Shown: positions 24,308 through 32,923 of the stretch, one piece after another
How positions within the stretch are numbered: the first letter of the stretch is position 1
Layout: each line of letters opens with the position of its first letter
From: Neisseria lisongii
GTDB taxonomy: Bacteria > Pseudomonadota > Gammaproteobacteria > Burkholderiales > Neisseriaceae
Reading direction: 5' to 3'
Length of the DNA stretch: 64,000 nt
Assembly (NCBI RefSeq): GCF_028463985.1
Contig: NZ_CP116766.1
Span: 1,922,001 to 1,986,000, forward strand
Translations under genes and position numbers: made by a program
The notes under the pieces: generated by a model
What the model saw: the letters and a program-made list of their open reading frames with translations, nothing else
The model's database searches: none
What the model was told of the DNA's origin: nothing

Positions 24308-25168
24308 ATGGCAAAAGCAAAAGGCGGTTTGGGGCGGGGACTTGACGCATTGATTTCCAACAACGTGGACAACAGCAGCGGCGACCGGCTGACCACCGTT
24401 GCCGTAACCGACATCGAGCCGGGCCGCTATCAGGCACGGGTGCAGATTGACGACGAAGCCCTGCGGGAATTGGCCGATTCCATCAAAGCACAAGGCGTGA
24501 TTCAGCCGGTGATAGTCCGCGAGCGGGGCTTGTCGAAATACGAACTGATTGCCGGCGAACGCCGCTGGCGTGCGTCGCAGCTTGCCGGTTTGAGCGAAAT
24601 CCCCGTCGTGGTCAAAGTTATCAACGACGAAGCCGCACTGGCCATGGGTCTGATTGAAAACCTTCAGCGGGAAAACCTCAATCCGATTGAAGAAGCCCAA
24701 GGTTTGAAACGCTTGGCGGACGAATTCGGTCTGACCCACGAAACCATCGCCCAAGCCGTTGGCAAAAGCCGCAGCGCCATTTCCAACAGCCTGCGCCTGC
24801 TGAGTTTGCCCGAAACAGTGCAGGAGCTGCTGTACCAACGCCATCTGGAAATGGGACACGCCCGTGCCTTACTGACATTGCCGGTAATCGAGCAGTTGGA
24901 ACTGGCGCAAAAAGCCGTGAAAAACGGTTGGTCGGTGCGGGAAGTCGAACGCCGCAGCCAGTTGGCACAGCAGGCCAAGCAACCGGCCGCCGCTAAAACC
25001 GTCAGTGCCGACATCCGCTACCTGAACGATATGCTCACCGAAAAATTAGGTGTGAATGCTGAAGTTAAAACCACCAATCAGAAAAAAGGCAAAATCGTCC
25101 TCCATTTCGATACGCCCGAAACCTTTGAATACCTGCTCAAACAGTTGGGCATCGAACATCAGGCGTAA
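24308..25168 (+). CDS. parB: Chromosome-partitioning protein ParB
   Basis: 286 residues. CTP-dependent DNA clamp that loads at parS and acts with ParA. Seen: GLGRGLDALI at the N-terminus, ARVQIDDEALRELADSIKAQ, the CTP-binding GERRWRAS near residue 80, ENLQRENLNPIEEA, and a helix-turn-helix (ETIAQAVGKSRSAISNSLRL). C-terminal dimerisation domain present. parA is not next door, since ubiX lies upstream in the other orientation. No canonical parS was spotted. It precedes the atp operon. Confidence 0.95.
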   Translation: MAKAKGGLGRGLDALISNNVDNSSGDRLTTVAVTDIEPGRYQARVQIDDEALRELADSIKAQGVIQPVIVRERGLSKYELIAGERRWRASQLAGLSEIPVVVKVINDEAALAMGLIENLQRENLNPIEEAQGLKRLADEFGLTHETIAQAVGKSRSAISNSLRLLSLPETVQELLYQRHLEMGHARALLTLPVIEQLELAQKAVKNGWSVREVERRSQLAQQAKQPAAAKTVSADIRYLNDMLTEKLGVNAEVKTTNQKKGKIVLHFDTPETFEYLLKQLGIEHQA

Positions 25169-25210
25169 CACGTCGGATACTGCGGTAAAAATAACCGAGG
25201 CCGTCTGAAA

Positions 25211-25260
25211 ACGAGCAAAGCGAGTTTCTGCGAAGCTAAAATGAACAAGGTGAATTTCAG
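25211..25260 (+). repeat. DUS-linked 30-bp repeats between inverted DUS
   Basis: Following the DUS at 25198-25210 come one full 30-mer (ACGAGCAAAGCGAGTTTCTG...) and part of another that merges into an inverted DUS. Could act as a parB terminator. Confidence 0.6.
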
Positions 25261-25340
25261 ACGGCCTCGGTTATATTATATATAGTCAAAACACCACATT
25301 TTCTGTACGCATCGGTAAACTGATGATGGTCAGAATGGGC

Positions 25341-25460
25341 TGGCAAGCAACAAGTTACGCTACTCACACACTGTTCCCCGTCCCGTCGGCAGGACGGGGG
25401 TAGGGGAAGGGGAAGGGTGGCTTGCTGCGGTGTCATATTTTTTTAGGTTAATTTACTATA
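25341..25460 (-). repeat. Composite repeat, copy with degraded REP end
   Basis: Minus strand: TATAGTAAATTAACC, ATGACACCGCAGC, then a GC-rich hairpin region with CCCGTCC repeats and a degraded palindrome. Related to 23047-23157. With the DUS tract it fills 25169-25658, before the atp promoter. Confidence 0.6.
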
Positions 25461-25658
25461 TATTTCCGATACCGAACAAGCGGAAAGAAAATGTTTTCGC
25501 AATATCGTGGCAGAAAGTTTTTAACGCCCGATCCCGATAGAGTGTGGCAGATAAACGCAAAAGTCAGGCATTCGGCGTAAATCCCGTGTAATTTAATGTA
25601 GTTTATGGTAAAATGCCTTTCTGCTTTCAGTAAAGCAGCAGCCCGCCTCATGTTTGGC

Positions 25659-25687
25659 TTGACCGTAGGCATGCTTTAATTTATAGT
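25659..25687 (+). promoter_or_regulatory. Promoter of the atp operon
   Basis: TTGACC at 25659-25664 and TATAGT at 25682-25687 with a 17-bp spacer, 39 bp before atpI. It is the only good sigma-70 promoter seen ahead of the operon. Confidence 0.65.
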
Positions 25688-25725
25688 ATGCCCGCTTATT
25701 CTCCGGCTGGATTGCTTCCGATAAA

Positions 25726-26079
25726 ATGAAAAAAATATTAGTTTTGCAAATCATAGTTTTATCGGCGGTGTCGGCAATCAGTGCATTATTTGCCGGAGTA
25801 AACGGCTTTTGGTCGGCGCTTGCCGGCGGCTTTTCCTACTTCATTCCGTCATCTGCTGCAGTTTTACTTTTCAAGCTTTTTGAAAACCATACCGCTTTGT
25901 TAGGCAGGGTATTCGTTTTCGGGGAGGCTTTAAAAGTCGTGCTGTCGCTGTTGTTCATGCTGGCCGTGTTCGCCCTTTGGCATGAATCTCTGGTATTCCT
26001 AGCGTTTTTCTCAGGCTTGCTCAGCGTCAGCCATTTGGTTTTTTTAGTATTGTTGAGAGTTAAAGACTATGGCAGGTGA
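25726..26079 (+). CDS. atpI: ATP synthase assembly protein AtpI
   Basis: 117 residues, four membrane segments. It fits the AtpI/subunit I family by size, pattern and place at the head of the operon; AtpI aids assembly of the c-ring. Sequence is weakly conserved, so position is the main argument. It overlaps atpB by 11 bases. Confidence 0.82.
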   Translation: MKKILVLQIIVLSAVSAISALFAGVNGFWSALAGGFSYFIPSSAAVLLFKLFENHTALLGRVFVFGEALKVVLSLLFMLAVFALWHESLVFLAFFSGLLSVSHLVFLVLLRVKDYGR

Positions 26080-26935
26080 ATCAATAACCGCTGCCGACTA
26101 CATCAAGCACCACTTGCAAAGCTTGACCAGTCTGCAGGACGTAACTCAGGGCCAAGGCCTGAAAAATATCGCCGATTTCTCGTTCGTTAATATCGATGCG
26201 GTTTTCTTTGCCGTATTGATGGGCGTAATCGGCAGTTTCCTACTGTGGAGCGGTGCGCGCAAGGCTACCGCAGGCGTTCCCGGACGCTTTCAGGCCGCAG
26301 TCGAAATCCTGTATGAATTTGTTGACGATATGTGCAAAAGCATTATCCACAACGAGCAGTCGCGCAAAATTGTTGCGCCGATGGGTTTGACCCTGTTTGT
26401 TTGGATTTTCCTGATGAACGCCATGGATATGCTGCCTGTCGATTTGTTACCATGGGTATGGCAACACCTGACCGGCAACCACCATGCGCTGCTGCGTGTC
26501 GTGCCGACTGCTGATTTGAACACCACGCTGGCGCTGGCCATCGGCGTATTGCTGGTGTGTATCTACTACAACATCAAAATCAAAGGCTTCGGCGGTTGGT
26601 TTCACGAGCTGTTCAGCGCCCCTTTCGGCCCGAAACTCGCTCCGGCAAACTTCCTGCTGAATATCGTTGAATTTTTGTCAAAAACCGTATCCCACGGTAT
26701 GCGGTTGTTTGGTAATATGTACGCAGGCGAATTGGTATTCCTGCTGATTGCCTTGCTCGGCGGCGCTTGGGCGGTGTCGGGTAGTGTCGGTCTGATGGAT
26801 CCGATTCTGTTCGGTGTACATTTGGTTGCAGGTTTGGTGTGGGCGATTTTCCATATCCTGGTAATTACCCTGCAGGCATTTATCTTCATGGCGCTGGCGT
26901 TTGTCTATATCGGTCAGGCACATGATGCACACTGA
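26069..26935 (+). CDS. atpB: F1Fo ATP synthase subunit a
   Basis: 288 residues. Integral membrane stator of the Fo proton channel. The essential Arg is in SHGMRLFGNMYAGELVF near residue 211, and the last helices (LVAGLVWAIFHILVITLQAFIFM) are typical. Start overlaps atpI, implying coupled translation. Confidence 0.97.
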   Translation: MAGESITAADYIKHHLQSLTSLQDVTQGQGLKNIADFSFVNIDAVFFAVLMGVIGSFLLWSGARKATAGVPGRFQAAVEILYEFVDDMCKSIIHNEQSRKIVAPMGLTLFVWIFLMNAMDMLPVDLLPWVWQHLTGNHHALLRVVPTADLNTTLALAIGVLLVCIYYNIKIKGFGGWFHELFSAPFGPKLAPANFLLNIVEFLSKTVSHGMRLFGNMYAGELVFLLIALLGGAWAVSGSVGLMDPILFGVHLVAGLVWAIFHILVITLQAFIFMALAFVYIGQAHDAH

Positions 26936-27001
26936 TTTAAAATTTTCTCAGTAGTTTTTTAACGTAGTTTTAACCTTTGTTATTTTTTAAGGAGTTTGAA
27001 A

Positions 27002-27241
27002 ATGGGTGGTTTGATTGCAATCGCTTGTGGTTTGATCGTTGCTTTCGGTGCGCTGGGTGCAGCGATCGGTATCGGCTTGGTAGGTTCTAAATACTTGGAA
27101 TCTTCAGCCCGTCAACCTGAACTGATCGGTCCTCTGCAAACTAAATTGTTCCTGATTGCCGGTCTGATCGATGCGGCATTCCTGATCGGCGTGGCCATTG
27201 CTCTGTTGTTCGCTTTCGTTAATCCGTTTGCAGGTGCGTAA
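27002..27241 (+). CDS. atpE: F1Fo ATP synthase subunit c
   Basis: 79 residues, two membrane helices joined by a polar loop (SSARQPELIGP). The ion-binding carboxylate is Asp in AGLIDAAFLIG, near residue 57. Start ATG at 27002 follows AAGGAG; an in-frame TTG six bases upstream is less suitable. No Na+-type ligand set is visible, so a proton ring is inferred. Confidence 0.97.
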   Translation: MGGLIAIACGLIVAFGALGAAIGIGLVGSKYLESSARQPELIGPLQTKLFLIAGLIDAAFLIGVAIALLFAFVNPFAGA

Positions 27242-27315
27242 TCCGGACAGGACACTGTTTCGATACAGACGGTTTGCCGTCTGTCTGATTAACCCTAATA
27301 CGAAGGTTAAGTAAA

Positions 27316-27786
27316 GTGAATATTAATGCAACCTTATTTGCGCAATTAATCGTCTTTTTAGGCTTGGTGGTGTTTACAATCAAATTTGTATGGCCGCCGA
27401 TTGCCAAAGCATTAGACGAGCGCGCCTCCAAAATTGCAGAAGGTTTGGCTGCGGCCGAACGCGGTAAAAGCGATTTTGAACAGGCAGAAAAGAAAGTTGC
27501 AGAACTCTTGGCCGAAGGGCGCAATCAAGTTGCCGAAATGGTAGCTAATGCGGAAAAACGGGCTGCAAAAATCGTAGAAGAAGCCAAAGAACAGGCTTCT
27601 GTCGAGGCGGCACGTATCTCAGCTCAAGCAAAAGCCGATGTCGAGCAGGAAATGAACCGTGCGCGCGAATCCTTGCGCGAACAGGTGGCTGCATTGGCCG
27701 TTAAAGGTGCAGAGTCGATTCTGCGTGTTGAAGTGGATGCACAAAAACACGCCCAATTGCTCAGCACGCTGAAACAGGAGCTGTAA
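27316..27786 (+). CDS. atpF: F1Fo ATP synthase subunit b
   Basis: 156 residues, the peripheral stalk. One N-terminal membrane helix (LFAQLIVFLGLVVFTIKFVW), then a long charged coiled coil (ERGKSDFEQAEKKVAELLAE). Starts with GTG at 27316, after GAAGG. Confidence 0.97.
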   Translation: MNINATLFAQLIVFLGLVVFTIKFVWPPIAKALDERASKIAEGLAAAERGKSDFEQAEKKVAELLAEGRNQVAEMVANAEKRAAKIVEEAKEQASVEAARISAQAKADVEQEMNRARESLREQVAALAVKGAESILRVEVDAQKHAQLLSTLKQEL

Positions 27787-27791
27787 ATCTT

Positions 27792-28325
27792 ATGGCAGAG
27801 TTCGCAACGATTGCCAGACCGTATGCGAAAGCATTGTTCGGACTGGCACAGGAAAAAGACCAGATTGAGTCTTGGATGGGCGGACTACAACAGCTGGCAT
27901 CAGTTATGCATGACCAAAAAGTCGTTTCTTTGGTCGAGCAGCCTGAAGTAGTTGCTTCCGAGAAAGCAAAAATGCTGGTTGATTTGGTGGGTTTGACCGA
28001 TGGTGCGCTTACAAATTTTGTAACCGTGCTGGCAGAACAAAAACGCCTCCAAGTTTTACCGGAAGTTTACGCACAGTACCAAGACTTAGCTTTGGCACTC
28101 AACAACACCAAATCCGCAGTCATTTACAGCGCATACGAGCTGACCGAGGCGCAAACCGCCGAACTGACCGCATTGCTGAAACAGTATTTCAACAGCGATT
28201 TGGAAGTGGAAACCGAAGTAGCGCCCGAATTGATCGGCGGTATCAAGGTAGAAGTGGGTGACCAAGTCTTGGATTTGTCGGTACAGGCAAAATTAAACGC
28301 CCTGTACACGACTATGACGAATTAG
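27792..28325 (+). CDS. atpH: F1Fo ATP synthase subunit delta
   Basis: 177 residues. It links the peripheral stalk to the F1 head. Typical N-terminus (ATIARPYAKALFGLAQEK) and C-terminal strand motif (APELIGGIKVEVGDQVLDLS). Five bases separate it from atpF and ten from atpA. Confidence 0.97.
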   Translation: MAEFATIARPYAKALFGLAQEKDQIESWMGGLQQLASVMHDQKVVSLVEQPEVVASEKAKMLVDLVGLTDGALTNFVTVLAEQKRLQVLPEVYAQYQDLALALNNTKSAVIYSAYELTEAQTAELTALLKQYFNSDLEVETEVAPELIGGIKVEVGDQVLDLSVQAKLNALYTTMTN

Positions 28326-28335
28326 GAGAGTTTTC

Positions 28336-29883
28336 ATGCAGCTTAATCCTGCTGAAATTAGCGATTTGATTAAAGCCAAAATCGAAAATCTGTCTGTAAA
28401 CGCTGAAGTACGTACACGCGGTACGGTTATTTCTGTTACCGACGGTATCGTACGCATTCACGGCTTGTCAGACGCAATGCAAGGTGAGATGCTCGAATTC
28501 CCAGGCAACACTTTCGGTTTGGCCATGAACTTGGAGCGTGACTCCGTGGGTGCCGTGGTGTTGGGTGAATACGAACACATCAAAGAAGGCGATACAGTAA
28601 CCTGTACCGGCCGCATTTTGGAAGTACCGGTAGGCCGTGAGCTGGTTGGCCGTGTGGTAGATGCTTTGGGTCGTCCGATTGACGGTAAAGGCCCGATTAA
28701 TGCCGCCAAAACTGCGCCAATCGAAAAAATTGCTCCGGGCGTAATTGCCCGTAAATCGGTTGACCAACCGATGCAGACCGGTGTGAAAGCCATCGACTCT
28801 ATGGTTCCCGTAGGCCGTGGTCAGCGTGAGTTGATTATTGGTGACCGTCAAACCGGTAAAACCGCTGTGGCTTTGGATGCGATTGTCAACCAAAAAGGTA
28901 CCGGCGTTATCTGTATCTATGTTGCCATCGGTCAAAAAGCATCTTCCATTGCCAACGTGGTGCGCAAATTGGAAGAGCACGGTGCAATGGAACACACGAT
29001 TGTCGTAGCGGCAACTGCTTCAGAAGCAGCTGCGCTGCAATACATCGCCCCTTACTCCGGCTGTACTATGGGCGAATTTTTCCGTGACAGCGGCGAAGAT
29101 GCACTGATTGTTTATGACGACTTGTCCAAACAAGCCGTAGCATACCGTCAGATTTCCCTGCTGCTGCGCCGTCCGCCGGGTCGTGAAGCATATCCGGGCG
29201 ACGTATTCTACCTGCACTCCCGTCTGCTGGAACGTGCGGCACGCATCAGTGAAGCCGAAGTGGAAAAACTGACCAACGGCGAAGTAAAAGGTAAAACCGG
29301 TTCGTTGACCGCATTGCCGATTATTGAAACGCAGGCCGGCGACGTATCTGCGTTCGTACCGACCAACGTTATTTCGATTACAGACGGCCAGATTTTCTTG
29401 GAAACCGACTTGTTCAACTCCGGTATCCGCCCTGCAATCAACGCCGGTATTTCCGTATCCCGTGTAGGTGGTGCAGCGCAAACCAAAGTGATCAAAAAAC
29501 TGGGCGGCGGTATCCGTCTGGCATTGGCACAATACCGTGAATTGGCTGCGTTCTCGCAATTTGCTTCCGATTTGGACGAAGCGACCCGCAAACAGCTGCA
29601 ACACGGTGAAGTGGTAACCGAATTGATGAAACAGAAACAATTCAGCACACTGAATACCGCTGAAATGGCGCTGACGCTGTGGGCAATCAACAACGGCTCA
29701 TACGCAGATGTACCGGTATCGAAAGCATTGGCTTTCGAAGCGGAATTCTTGAGCCATGTGCGCACCCAACTGCCGCAAGTATTGGAAGCCGTTAATGCTT
29801 CAGGTGCAATGTCTGACGAAAACGAACAGGCACTGACCGAAGCCATGAAGTCTTTCAAATCAGCTTACGCTTATCAGGCTTAA
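28336..29883 (+). CDS. atpA: F1Fo ATP synthase subunit alpha
   Basis: 515 residues. Non-catalytic nucleotide-binding subunit of F1. Walker A GDRQTGKTAVALDA near residue 170, the signature PAINAGISVSRVGGAAQ, and the alpha-specific N-terminus (LNPAEISDLIKAKIENL). GGAG precedes the start. Confidence 0.98.
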   Translation: MQLNPAEISDLIKAKIENLSVNAEVRTRGTVISVTDGIVRIHGLSDAMQGEMLEFPGNTFGLAMNLERDSVGAVVLGEYEHIKEGDTVTCTGRILEVPVGRELVGRVVDALGRPIDGKGPINAAKTAPIEKIAPGVIARKSVDQPMQTGVKAIDSMVPVGRGQRELIIGDRQTGKTAVALDAIVNQKGTGVICIYVAIGQKASSIANVVRKLEEHGAMEHTIVVAATASEAAALQYIAPYSGCTMGEFFRDSGEDALIVYDDLSKQAVAYRQISLLLRRPPGREAYPGDVFYLHSRLLERAARISEAEVEKLTNGEVKGKTGSLTALPIIETQAGDVSAFVPTNVISITDGQIFLETDLFNSGIRPAINAGISVSRVGGAAQTKVIKKLGGGIRLALAQYRELAAFSQFASDLDEATRKQLQHGEVVTELMKQKQFSTLNTAEMALTLWAINNGSYADVPVSKALAFEAEFLSHVRTQLPQVLEAVNASGAMSDENEQALTEAMKSFKSAYAYQA

Positions 29884-29907
29884 GATTCGTAACGAAAGGA
29901 GTCTGAA

Positions 29908-30783
29908 ATGGCAGTAGGAAAAGAGATTCTCACCAAGATTCGCAGTGTTCAGAATACCCAAAAGATCACAAAAGCGATGCAGATGGTGTCTACCTCTAAA
30001 ATGCGGAAGACTCAGGAACGGATGCGCCTGGCGCGTCCGTACGCCGAAAAAGTACGTTTGGTAATGGATCAGCTGGCACAAACCCAAACCGATCACGGTA
30101 TCGCATTGCTCGAACCCGGTCGTGAAATCCGTCGGGCAGGTTTTATCCTGATTACCTCGGATAAAGGTTTGTGCGGCGGTTTGAATGCCAACGTATTGAA
30201 GAAATTTTTGGCGCAAGTTCAAGTGTATCAGGAGCAGGGCATCGAGGTCGATGTCGTATGCTTCGGCAGCAAAGGCTTGGCAGCATGCCAAAGCATCGGT
30301 CTGAATGTCATTGCCAGTGCAACCGGTTTGGGCGATACCCCGAAAATGGAAATGCTGCTGGGCGCACTGACCGAAGTTTTCAAACGCTACGCAGAACATC
30401 AACTAGATGTGATTCATCTGGCGTATTCGGGTTTCGTGAACACGATGCGTCAAGAGCCGCGTATGGAAGTATTGCTGCCGATCGGTCAAAACGGAAGCAG
30501 TCAGTCGGATGAAAAATCCCCGTTTGGCTGGGAATACCGTTATGAACCGTCTCCTGTTGCAGTATTGGAATATCTGGTTCGCCGTTATTTAGAATCTGTG
30601 GTTTATCAGGCATTGAGCGACAATATGGCTTCCGAACAGGCAGCCCGTATGGTGGCGATGAAAGCCGCTACCGACAATGCAGGTAATGCAATTAAAGAAT
30701 TGCGTCTGGTGTACAACAAATCCCGCCAAGCCGCAATTACCACAGAATTGTCAGAAATTGTTGCAGGTGCAGCGGCTGTTTAG
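29908..30783 (+). CDS. atpG: F1Fo ATP synthase subunit gamma
   Basis: 291 residues, the central rotor shaft. N-terminal ILTKIRSVQNTQKITKAMQM and the conserved C-terminal AARMVAMKAATDNAGNAIKE are both present. AAAGGAG precedes the start. The stop is followed at once by a DUS, the one clear intercistronic DUS in the operon. Confidence 0.98.
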   Translation: MAVGKEILTKIRSVQNTQKITKAMQMVSTSKMRKTQERMRLARPYAEKVRLVMDQLAQTQTDHGIALLEPGREIRRAGFILITSDKGLCGGLNANVLKKFLAQVQVYQEQGIEVDVVCFGSKGLAACQSIGLNVIASATGLGDTPKMEMLLGALTEVFKRYAEHQLDVIHLAYSGFVNTMRQEPRMEVLLPIGQNGSSQSDEKSPFGWEYRYEPSPVAVLEYLVRRYLESVVYQALSDNMASEQAARMVAMKAATDNAGNAIKELRLVYNKSRQAAITTELSEIVAGAAAV

Positions 30784-30819
30784 GCCGTCTGAAACCTGTA
30801 CGGAAAATAGGATACGATA

Positions 30820-32217
30820 ATGAGCCAAGGCAAAATCGTACAAGTAATCGGTGCCGTAGTTGACGTGGAATTTCCACGTGATGCTATCCCACGCGTTTAC
30901 GATGCTCTGAAATTGGATGAAAACGGCCTGACCTTAGAAGTGCAACAACTTTTAGGCGACGGCGTGGTTCGTACCATTGCAATGGGTAGTTCAGACGGCC
31001 TGAAGCGTGGTATGGCGGTCAGCAATACCGGCGCTCCGATTACCGTGCCGGTAGGCAAAGCGACACTGGGTCGCATTATGGACGTATTGGGTAACCCTGT
31101 GGACGAAGCCGGTCCGGTTGATGCCGCAGAATCCCGTGCCATTCACCAAGCAGCACCTAAGTTTGACGAATTGTCGTCTGCAACCGAGCTGTTGGAAACC
31201 GGTATTAAAGTGATCGACTTGCTGTGTCCGTTTGCAAAAGGCGGTAAAGTAGGTCTGTTCGGCGGTGCCGGTGTAGGCAAAACTGTAAACATGATGGAAT
31301 TGATCAACAACATCGCCAAAGCACACAGCGGTCTGTCTGTATTTGCCGGTGTGGGTGAACGTACCCGTGAAGGTAACGACTTCTACCACGAGATGAAAGA
31401 TTCCAACGTATTGGACAAAGTAGCCATGGTTTACGGCCAAATGAACGAACCTCCGGGCAACCGTCTGCGTGTTGCTCTGACCGGTTTGACTATGGCCGAA
31501 TACTTCCGTGACGAAAAAGACGAAAACGGCAAAGGCCGCGACGTATTGTTCTTCGTGGACAACATCTACCGCTACACACTGGCCGGTACCGAAGTATCCG
31601 CACTGCTGGGCCGTATGCCGTCAGCAGTAGGTTACCAACCGACATTGGCTGAAGAAATGGGCCGTTTGCAAGAGCGTATTACCTCTACCCAAACCGGTTC
31701 GATTACTTCCATCCAAGCCGTTTACGTACCTGCGGATGACTTGACCGACCCGTCTCCGGCAACAACATTCGCCCACTTGGACGCAACCGTAGTATTGAGC
31801 CGTGATATTGCCTCTTTGGGTATTTATCCCGCAGTAGATCCGCTGGACTCTACTTCACGCCAGCTCGATCCGATGGTATTGGGTCAGGAACACTACGACG
31901 TTGCCCGCGGCGTACAGTCCACCCTGCAAAAATACAAAGAATTGCGTGATATTATCGCCATTCTGGGTATGGACGAATTGTCTGACGAAGACAAACTGGT
32001 CGTAATGCGCGCCCGTAAAATCCAACGCTTCCTGTCGCAACCGTTCCACGTTGCCGAAGTATTTACCGGCTCACCGGGCAAATACGTTTCCCTGCGCGAC
32101 ACCATCGCCGGCTTTAAAGCCATCTTGAACGGCGAATACGATCATCTGCCGGAACAAGCATTCTACATGGTCGGCGGTATCGAAGAGGCTGTTGAGAAAG
32201 CGAAAACCTTAAACTAA
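30820..32217 (+). CDS. atpD: F1Fo ATP synthase subunit beta
   Basis: 465 residues. Catalytic subunit of F1. P-loop GGAGVGKTVNMMELI near residue 147, catalytic Glu in GVGERTREGNDFY, DELSEED-like DELSDEDKLVV near the C-terminus. A DUS is read in frame near 30989 (SSDGLKRG). Confidence 0.98.
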   Translation: MSQGKIVQVIGAVVDVEFPRDAIPRVYDALKLDENGLTLEVQQLLGDGVVRTIAMGSSDGLKRGMAVSNTGAPITVPVGKATLGRIMDVLGNPVDEAGPVDAAESRAIHQAAPKFDELSSATELLETGIKVIDLLCPFAKGGKVGLFGGAGVGKTVNMMELINNIAKAHSGLSVFAGVGERTREGNDFYHEMKDSNVLDKVAMVYGQMNEPPGNRLRVALTGLTMAEYFRDEKDENGKGRDVLFFVDNIYRYTLAGTEVSALLGRMPSAVGYQPTLAEEMGRLQERITSTQTGSITSIQAVYVPADDLTDPSPATTFAHLDATVVLSRDIASLGIYPAVDPLDSTSRQLDPMVLGQEHYDVARGVQSTLQKYKELRDIIAILGMDELSDEDKLVVMRARKIQRFLSQPFHVAEVFTGSPGKYVSLRDTIAGFKAILNGEYDHLPEQAFYMVGGIEEAVEKAKTLN

Positions 32218-32227
32218 GGAGGTCGGC

Positions 32228-32653
32228 ATGAGCATTATGCAAGTGGAAGTGGTAAGTAGCGAGCAAAACATTTACTCAGGCGAAGCGAGTTTTGTCGTTG
32301 TGCCGACAGTAAGTGGCGAAATCGGTATTTATCCGCGACACGAGCCGATTATGAGTTTGGTGCGTCCCGGTGCATTGCGTTTGACCGTACCGGGAGAAGC
32401 CGAAGAGGTTTTAGTAGCCGTTTCCGGCGGCGTGCTGGAAGTTCAGCCGACTAAAATCACCGTTTTGGCCGACGTTGCCGTGCGCAGTGAAGAAATGGAT
32501 CAGGCACGTGCAGAAGAAGCCAAAAAAGCAGCCGAAGCCAACCTTTCCCAAGCAAAAGACAAACAGTCGCTTGAGAAAGCCCACGCAGCTTTGGCGGCGG
32601 CGATTGCCCAACTCAAAACTTTGGATTATCTTCGTTCGCAAAAAAACAAATAA
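32228..32653 (+). CDS. atpC: F1Fo ATP synthase subunit epsilon
   Basis: 141 residues. N-terminal beta sandwich (MQVEVVSSEQNIYSGEA, GEIGIYPRHEPIMS) and C-terminal helical hairpin rich in Ala/Lys/Glu. AAGGAGG lies six bases before the ATG. Last gene of the operon. Confidence 0.97.
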   Translation: MSIMQVEVVSSEQNIYSGEASFVVVPTVSGEIGIYPRHEPIMSLVRPGALRLTVPGEAEEVLVAVSGGVLEVQPTKITVLADVAVRSEEMDQARAEEAKKAAEANLSQAKDKQSLEKAHAALAAAIAQLKTLDYLRSQKNK

Positions 32654-32670
32654 ACAGCAATGTTTATACC

Positions 32671-32698
32671 AAAAAGCACGGGTTTTCCCGTGCTTTTT
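32671..32698 (+). terminator. Rho-independent terminator of the atp operon
   Basis: AAAAAGCACGGG, loop TTTT, CCCGTGCTTTTT: a perfect 12-bp stem with a T-run, 18 bases past atpC. Confidence 0.92.
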
Positions 32699-32705
32699 TA
32701 TGGTC

Positions 32706-32915
32706 AGGCCGTCTGAAAATAGTGTTTTGCGTTATCGAAACCGATTTTCAGACGGCATTGGGTATCGTGAATTTACTTCTCAGTGTGGCGTGCGTTGCAG
32801 CACGCACGTTTATGGTCTGATAGGCAATGAGCAGTATCTTACGCAGGTTATGGTATGGAATGTGTATTTACCAAGGTAAGCACCCTGCGCCTTAAAACCG
32901 ATTTTCAGACGGCCT
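32706..32915. repeat. DUS pair and a GTGG-headed REP palindrome
   Basis: Inverted DUS at 32706-32760, a palindrome GTGGCGTGCGTTGCAGCACG at 32785-32804 (continuing to 32808), and an inverted DUS near 32902-32915. No gene is seen between atpC and ppk. Confidence 0.6.
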
Positions 32916-32923
32916 TGCGGTTT

